Origin: Salegentibacter echinorum
Lineage (GTDB): Bacteria > Bacteroidota > Bacteroidia > Flavobacteriales > Flavobacteriaceae
Reading direction: 5' to 3'
Assembly: GCF_900129445.1 (NCBI RefSeq)
Contig: NZ_FQVT01000002.1
Coordinates: forward strand, 186,001 to 250,000
DNA: 64,000 nucleotides
Of the stretch, positions 59,746 to 64,000 are shown one piece after another. The position numbers and the translations under genes were made by a program. The notes under the pieces are model-generated. The model was not told the origin of the DNA. It was given only the letters and a program-made list of their open reading frames with translations, and searched no databases. The stretch's first letter is position 1. The number at the start of each line of letters is the position of its first letter.

Positions 59746-62424
59746 ATGAGGAAATTATTACTTCTAGCGTTGTTTTTAACATCAGCTACGATTTTTGCTC
59801 AGGGAACGCTTACCGGAACGGTAATCGATTCTGACATGAACGCTCCACTGCCCGGGGCTACGGTAATGGTTGCTGGAACAAACCAAGGAACTACCACAGA
59901 TTTTGATGGTAATTTTTCTTTGGATGTTGACTCAGCTAAGGGAAAAGTTAGCATTACTTTTGTTGGCTATCAAAAACAAACTATTAATTTTAACGTTACG
60001 GGAGGCGCAACTCAAAATTTAGGCACCATAGAACTTGGGCCAGACGCTGATGCTCTTTCTGAAGTTATTGTAATTGGTAAAGGTGTAATTGATGTCGCGA
60101 TTGGTAGGCAGACACCGGTTGCCGTAAGTACCGTGAAAGCTGGTGAAATTCAAAAGTCATCTGGAAATATGGAATTTCCACAATTATTGCGCTCGGTACC
60201 ATCTGTTTATGCCAATACATCTGGAGGTGGATATGGAGATTCTGAAATTCGCGTCCGTGGTTTTGATCAAAGTAATACTGCTTTTCTTTTAAACGGACAG
60301 CCGATTAATGGAATGGAAGACGGTAATATGTACTGGAGTAATTGGCAAGGTGTAAAAGATATTGCTAATGCCGTTCAGGTCCAAAGGGGGTTAGGTGCTT
60401 CAAAACTTGCTATTTCTTCTGTGGGTGGTACGGTGAATATTGTTACTCAAACATATAACAATGTAGAAAAGGGTTATGTTCAACAGGAAATTGCTAATGA
60501 TAATTATACTAAATCTACGGCCTACTATTCTACGGGAAAAAATGATTTAGGTTGGTCTTCAACATATATGCTTTCTTATTGGCAAGGTGATGGTAATTTT
60601 TATGAAGGTACATCTGGAAAGGGGATAACTTACTTTTTCTCTGTTGGTTATAAACCTTCTGATGAACACGCCTTTAACCTTTTAATTACTGGTGCTCCAC
60701 AAACGCATGGTCAGGCATATCAAGGAAGTATTGCGGAAGCTCTAAAGTATGGAAAGGATTACAATGAAAACTGGGGTTATAAAGATGGTAGTCTATATAA
60801 TGAGCGAACTAACTTTTATCATAAACCTGTATTGAACCTCAACTGGGACTGGAATATTAGTAGTCAGACAGATCTTTCCACGGTAATTTATGCCTCAACA
60901 GGAACTGGTGGAGGAACAGGCCCATTAGGTGGTTACGACAATAAATACAATGAAAACGGTCAAATTAATTTTGATGAAATCATTGCACACAATAGAAATT
61001 TACCGACTACAGAAATTGATGGACAGGAGTACAGAGTTGGTAATCATCCCGATTTAGAAGAAGAACTTGGTAATGGGTACATTACCAGAGCTTCTATGAA
61101 TAATCATTACTGGGTAGGTGGTGTTTCCAATTTTAATTACGAAATTAATGATAATTGGGAATTTAATGTAGGTGCTGATTATAGATATTATCATGGAGAT
61201 CACTACCGTCAGGTAACGGATTTTTTAGGCCTTGATGGTTGGTATGAAGGCAGAAATGCTAGTATCCCTGGAGGTCAAACAGTATTTGCTAATTATGATG
61301 TAAACCTTTTGGATCCGACGTTTAATAGAGCTAGAAATGATCAACAAATTGGATATAGTAATTCTGAAGATATCTCTTATATAGGAGGGTTTGGTCAAAT
61401 TGAATATAAAACCGATCTTTTTTCTGCATTCCTGCAAGGAGCCCTTTCAAGTCAATCACACACTCGTTATGATTATTTTGTTTACAGTCTTCCAGAGAAT
61501 CAAGAGTCAGAGAAAATAACCAATACAGGGTATAATATTAAAGGAGGTCTGAATTACAATATCAATGATCAACACAATGTATTTGTAAATGCTGGTTATT
61601 ATTCCAGACAACCATTCCACGATAACCTCTTTCTTAATTTCACAAATGATATTAATCCTCTAACCGAAAATGAAGAAATAACAGGTGTTGAATTAGGATA
61701 TGGTTTTCAAAGTGAATTGGTAAGCTTAAATCTAAACGCCTATTATACAAAATGGGGTAATAGAACAGATACCAGTACTAGATTTATTGATTTTGATGAG
61801 GACGGTGTAGATGAAGAATATCTTGCAAACTTTAATTTGTTGGAGCAAACACATATGGGTATTGAACTGGATTTTATCTTTAAACCAACTGAAGAATTAA
61901 CAATAAATGGTTTGGCCTCTATTGGTGACTGGAAATATTCTGATAACCCTGTTCAATCATTATATGATTCTGAAAACCTGGAAGTAGTTCCTGGTTTTGA
62001 AAATGCTATTTCTTATATAGACGGTGAAAAGGTTGGTAATGCCCCACAAACCTCTGTAGGATTGGGTGTTGACTATAAAATTTTGGATAATCTTTCTGTA
62101 GATGCTGATTGGTATTACTACGGAGATATTTATGCTGGTATAGACCCAATTTCATTTACTGAAGAAGGTGGTGAAGTAGTTGAATTGCCTTCTTATGACC
62201 TCGTGAGAATAGGAGCTTCTTACAACTTACCTTTAAGCAACAATACTTCACTTGATTTTAGGGCCAATGTAGATAATCTTTTTAATGAAGTTTATCTAAC
62301 CAGTCTTAGTTCAAATAGACCGGCTGCTCAAGGAGATGATTTATATAAAGGTATTAATACTTCCAACAGAGGATATTTTGGTTTTGATAGACAATGGAGT
62401 TTTAGTGTTAAATATAACTTCTAA
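59746..62424 (+). CDS. TonB-dependent outer-membrane receptor
   Basis: An 892-residue receptor with a signal peptide (about 1-18, ...SATIFAQG). A CarboxypepD-regulatory-like domain (about 20-100) is followed by a plug (about 125-235; TPVAVSTVKAGEIQKSSGNMEFPQLLRSVPSVYA, IRVRGFDQSNTAFLLNGQPIN) and a barrel ending in WSFSVKYNF with a terminal Phe. There is no SusD partner, and the barrel is shorter than in the two SusC proteins, so it is a classical TonB receptor for a small ligand (siderophore, cofactor, peptide or sugar). The substrate is unknown. It follows pgi by 182 bp and has its own terminator. Confidence 0.93.
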   Translation: MRKLLLLALFLTSATIFAQGTLTGTVIDSDMNAPLPGATVMVAGTNQGTTTDFDGNFSLDVDSAKGKVSITFVGYQKQTINFNVTGGATQNLGTIELGPDADALSEVIVIGKGVIDVAIGRQTPVAVSTVKAGEIQKSSGNMEFPQLLRSVPSVYANTSGGGYGDSEIRVRGFDQSNTAFLLNGQPINGMEDGNMYWSNWQGVKDIANAVQVQRGLGASKLAISSVGGTVNIVTQTYNNVEKGYVQQEIANDNYTKSTAYYSTGKNDLGWSSTYMLSYWQGDGNFYEGTSGKGITYFFSVGYKPSDEHAFNLLITGAPQTHGQAYQGSIAEALKYGKDYNENWGYKDGSLYNERTNFYHKPVLNLNWDWNISSQTDLSTVIYASTGTGGGTGPLGGYDNKYNENGQINFDEIIAHNRNLPTTEIDGQEYRVGNHPDLEEELGNGYITRASMNNHYWVGGVSNFNYEINDNWEFNVGADYRYYHGDHYRQVTDFLGLDGWYEGRNASIPGGQTVFANYDVNLLDPTFNRARNDQQIGYSNSEDISYIGGFGQIEYKTDLFSAFLQGALSSQSHTRYDYFVYSLPENQESEKITNTGYNIKGGLNYNINDQHNVFVNAGYYSRQPFHDNLFLNFTNDINPLTENEEITGVELGYGFQSELVSLNLNAYYTKWGNRTDTSTRFIDFDEDGVDEEYLANFNLLEQTHMGIELDFIFKPTEELTINGLASIGDWKYSDNPVQSLYDSENLEVVPGFENAISYIDGEKVGNAPQTSVGLGVDYKILDNLSVDADWYYYGDIYAGIDPISFTEEGGEVVELPSYDLVRIGASYNLPLSNNTSLDFRANVDNLFNEVYLTSLSSNRPAAQGDDLYKGINTSNRGYFGFDRQWSFSVKYNF

Positions 62425-62448
62425 AAGCCTTAAAAACGCTTATACTTT

Positions 62449-62476
62449 AAAAACCACCCAACCCGGGTGGTTTTTT
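62449..62476 (+). terminator. Intrinsic terminator after the TonB receptor gene
   Basis: AAAAACCACCC (62449-62459) pairs perfectly with GGGTGGTTTTT (62465-62475) around a 5-nt loop, with a T-run within the stem and one more T after. It lies 24 bp after the stop codon and can also serve the minus-strand gene on its right. Confidence 0.9.
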
Positions 62477-62517
62477 AATTTAAACTGTCTTACGAATTAT
62501 TTAAAACAGAGGCTTTT

Positions 62518-62904
62518 TTAATTGCCAGGGTAAGCTGAATATCCAAAGGCAGAGAGCGTAATGGAAACATGAAAATGTTTGTCACCTGTTATTTCAAAAA
62601 CTACTTCTATAAAAGGATAAAACCTTTCTCTGTTATTTTCCTTAAAATAAGGTTCAGTATAAAATGTAAACCTGCAGATTCCTTTATTTTCTTCGGAAGA
62701 AGGTGAAAAATCGTTTACCCTAGCGTTTTCCATAATCTTTTTTCCAGAAATAACCTTCCGGTGACCTGAACCGGGATTCATCGTTTCTAATTTAATTTTC
62801 ATACCTCCGGCGGGAACTCCTTCAGAAATATTTAAATTATACGTGGATAATTGATATTCTTTTTGTTGTGGAAAACTCACTGTGCCAGGCAAAATGAAAA
62901 ACAC
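62518..62904 (-). CDS. Hydroxyisourate-hydrolase/transthyretin-like protein, divergent
   Basis: A 128-residue protein (GTG 62904) or 120 residues from GTG 62880, which better matches the family start (SFPQQKEYQLSTYNLN). The fold pattern follows 5-hydroxyisourate hydrolase: LSTYNLNISEGVPAGGMKIKLE, FYTEPYFKENNRERFYPFIEVVFEI, HFHVSITLSAFGYSAYPGN. Several catalytic positions differ. The first His (LSTH in active enzymes) is Tyr, no counterpart of the DRDGR arginine is evident, and the terminal YRGS is YPGN. Only the HxH near the end is kept. It may have lost urate-pathway activity. No ATG is available upstream before a stop. Confidence 0.7.
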   Translation of the reverse strand: MFFILPGTVSFPQQKEYQLSTYNLNISEGVPAGGMKIKLETMNPGSGHRKVISGKKIMENARVNDFSPSSEENKGICRFTFYTEPYFKENNRERFYPFIEVVFEITGDKHFHVSITLSAFGYSAYPGN

Positions 62905-62985
62905 ACTTGTTTTGAGGTATAATCTTTAGCTTTTATTGATCTATAAATATTATTTTTTTGTACTCTTTAGATAACAATAAGCAAA

Positions 62986-63759
62986 TTAATCTGCTTTCAC
63001 TTTGTCTTTTTCGGCTTGCTCTTTTTTTCTTTCGGCTTCTTTTTTTACATATTCTTTATGCTGCATTTCCCCACTTAAATCACGATTTCTGTTATACAGG
63101 TTTTTAAAAACCTCTGCTTTTCCATAAACGGTGATCACATCATCGGGGAGGATTTTTGAGGCTCCCGAGGGAGAACCCAGGTAATCTTCACCGTCACGAT
63201 CTATACCAAGTACCGTTATACCTTCTTTCCTCAGTTCTAATTCAATTAAAGTTTTATTGGCCAGCCAACTGTCTTCTTCTACCCTTAATTCACTAATATG
63301 ATAATTGTCCTGCAGGTGCAAAACCGCGGCATAATCCTGCACATTTATTTCGGTATAGCGCTTAAGCATTTTATTGATTATTTTTGAAAGTCCGCGATCT
63401 ACCCAGGCACTTCTTATGGCCCACCACAAAACCGCCAATCCGGCCAGTACAATCAGCAATCCATAAAGTTTTGAGGTAAGGCTGTCTGGCAAAACAAAGG
63501 TGAGGATTAGCGAAGACATCGCGGTTACAATCCCGGCATTACCAATAAGCATAAGCGTATAAATAATTTTTCGGCGCACCGGGTGTTGCATAATTTTTTC
63601 AGACTCTGAAGTGGTGAATCCTGCGCCCGTATAAGCCGATCTTGCCTGAAACCTGGCACTTTGGGTAGAAAGCCCGGTGTGGGCCAGTGCAATCGCGGCT
63701 ATTCTTGTAATTAAAGCCGAAAGTGTGATGATAAAAAATAAGGTGACAGCGGCAATCAT
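62986..63759 (-). CDS. Membrane protein with C-terminal TrkA-C (RCK_C) domain
   Basis: A 257-residue inner-membrane protein. Two to four hydrophobic helices lie in the N-terminal half (1-25, 65-90, 98-116), with a conserved SAYTGAGFTTSESEKIMQHPVRRKIIYTLML loop between the first two. A cytoplasmic TrkA-C domain follows (about 155-230; LRVEEDSWLANKTLIELELRKEGITVLGIDRDGEDYLGSPSGASKILPDDVITVYGK). The tail is rich in Lys/Glu. Such proteins probably bind a small ligand such as a cyclic dinucleotide or nucleotide through the TrkA-C part, but the transported species, if any, is unknown. The stop is 81 bp upstream of the hydroxyisourate-hydrolase-like start. Confidence 0.85.
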   Translation of the reverse strand: MIAAVTLFFIITLSALITRIAAIALAHTGLSTQSARFQARSAYTGAGFTTSESEKIMQHPVRRKIIYTLMLIGNAGIVTAMSSLILTFVLPDSLTSKLYGLLIVLAGLAVLWWAIRSAWVDRGLSKIINKMLKRYTEINVQDYAAVLHLQDNYHISELRVEEDSWLANKTLIELELRKEGITVLGIDRDGEDYLGSPSGASKILPDDVITVYGKAEVFKNLYNRNRDLSGEMQHKEYVKKEAERKKEQAEKDKVKAD

Positions 63760-63940
63760 AACTGGAAAATTTTAGAAACTAATGCTGCTAAAAGATAAAC
63801 TAAATTCTGAAAATATAATTTATTATCCTGAAGTTTTTATGTTGACAGATTGGTTGTCAAATTGTTAGGAAAGCAGCTATAAGTTTGAAAAATTGCCTTT
63901 TTTGACGTAATGAATTTAGGTTGGAAGTCATGATAAAGTT

Positions 63941-63980
63941 GCCACGACTTCAGCAAACCTAAAATTAACGAAGGCGTGGC
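63941..63980. repeat. GCCACG-ended inverted repeat at the window edge
   Basis: TTGCCACGACTTCAG and AAGGCGTGGCTTATTTTT form a weak hairpin with the outer arms GCCACG / CGTGGC. The ends resemble the hairpin at 38902-38944, suggesting the same dispersed family. Confidence 0.45.
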
Positions 63981-64000
63981 TTATTTTTAAGCAAAATAGC

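Noticed and set aside
59746-62424. Third SusC gene
   Set aside because: The receptor is shorter, lacks the SusC plug signature and has no SusD gene beside it, so it is treated as a general TonB-dependent receptor.
1-64000. tRNA, rRNA, CRISPR arrays, prophage or conjugative genes
   Set aside because: By eye no cloverleaf, conserved rRNA segment, regularly spaced direct repeat array or phage/transfer gene cluster was found. A covariance-model scan was not possible here and could still reveal small RNAs.

Overview
The window looks like a low-GC chromosome segment from a marine-type member of the Flavobacteriaceae (Bacteroidota; a Gramella/Salegentibacter/Zunongwangia-like relative is my guess, not proven). 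The evidence is two SusC/SusD pairs, promoters of the form TTG-N20-TAnnTTTG, scarce Shine-Dalgarno sites, many lipoproteins, a long isoleucyl-tRNA synthetase with a KMSKR motif, and dispersed palindromic repeats of the kind common in this phylum. I see no tRNA, rRNA, CRISPR array, prophage or classical transposase gene.

Layout. 1-7573: end of an ElaA-like acetyltransferase, rnpA with a C-terminal processing protease, a repeat-rich gap, then M1, S8 and metallo-beta-lactamase-fold hydrolases on the minus strand. 7998-11877: two divergent cation/proton antiporters with nucleotide-binding RCK domains. 11982-15197: yebC, a ParE-type toxin-antitoxin pair and lepA. 15612-38684: a large sugar-utilisation locus. 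39328-43591: ileS, carrying two in-frame foreign insertions, and a DksA-like gene. 43998-48038: lspA, a lone receiver protein, 5-formyl-THF cyclo-ligase and a RimK/RimB/deacylase trio. 48286-52301: uvrC overlapping a patatin/Omp85 protein. 52710-55159: homogentisate and 4-hydroxyphenylpyruvate dioxygenases (tyrosine breakdown). 55470-63759: DUF3108 protein, M23 peptidase, pgi, a TonB-dependent receptor, a degenerate hydroxyisourate-hydrolase-like protein and a membrane TrkA-C protein.

The 15612-38684 locus reads as a system for foraging or recycling peptidoglycan. It holds an amino-sugar MFS transporter, GH20 hexosaminidase, MurQ etherase, two DeoR-SusC-SusD modules, a GHL10 lipoprotein, an SSS symporter, a GH9 enzyme, an L-Ala-D/L-Glu epimerase and an SH3-NlpC/P60 peptidase. 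Together these cover both the glycan (GlcNAc/MurNAc) and the stem peptide. The two DeoR-SusCD modules share their promoter, leader and a 17-bp palindrome, so they arose by duplication.

The most unusual feature is ileS. Its reading frame is interrupted, without being broken, by a 90-bp repeat with inverted ends. It is interrupted again by a 435-bp insert bounded by related inverted repeats, which encodes a DUF559 (Vsr/PD-(D/E)xK-like) nuclease domain. The result is a 1291-residue synthetase with a nuclease embedded between its catalytic motifs.
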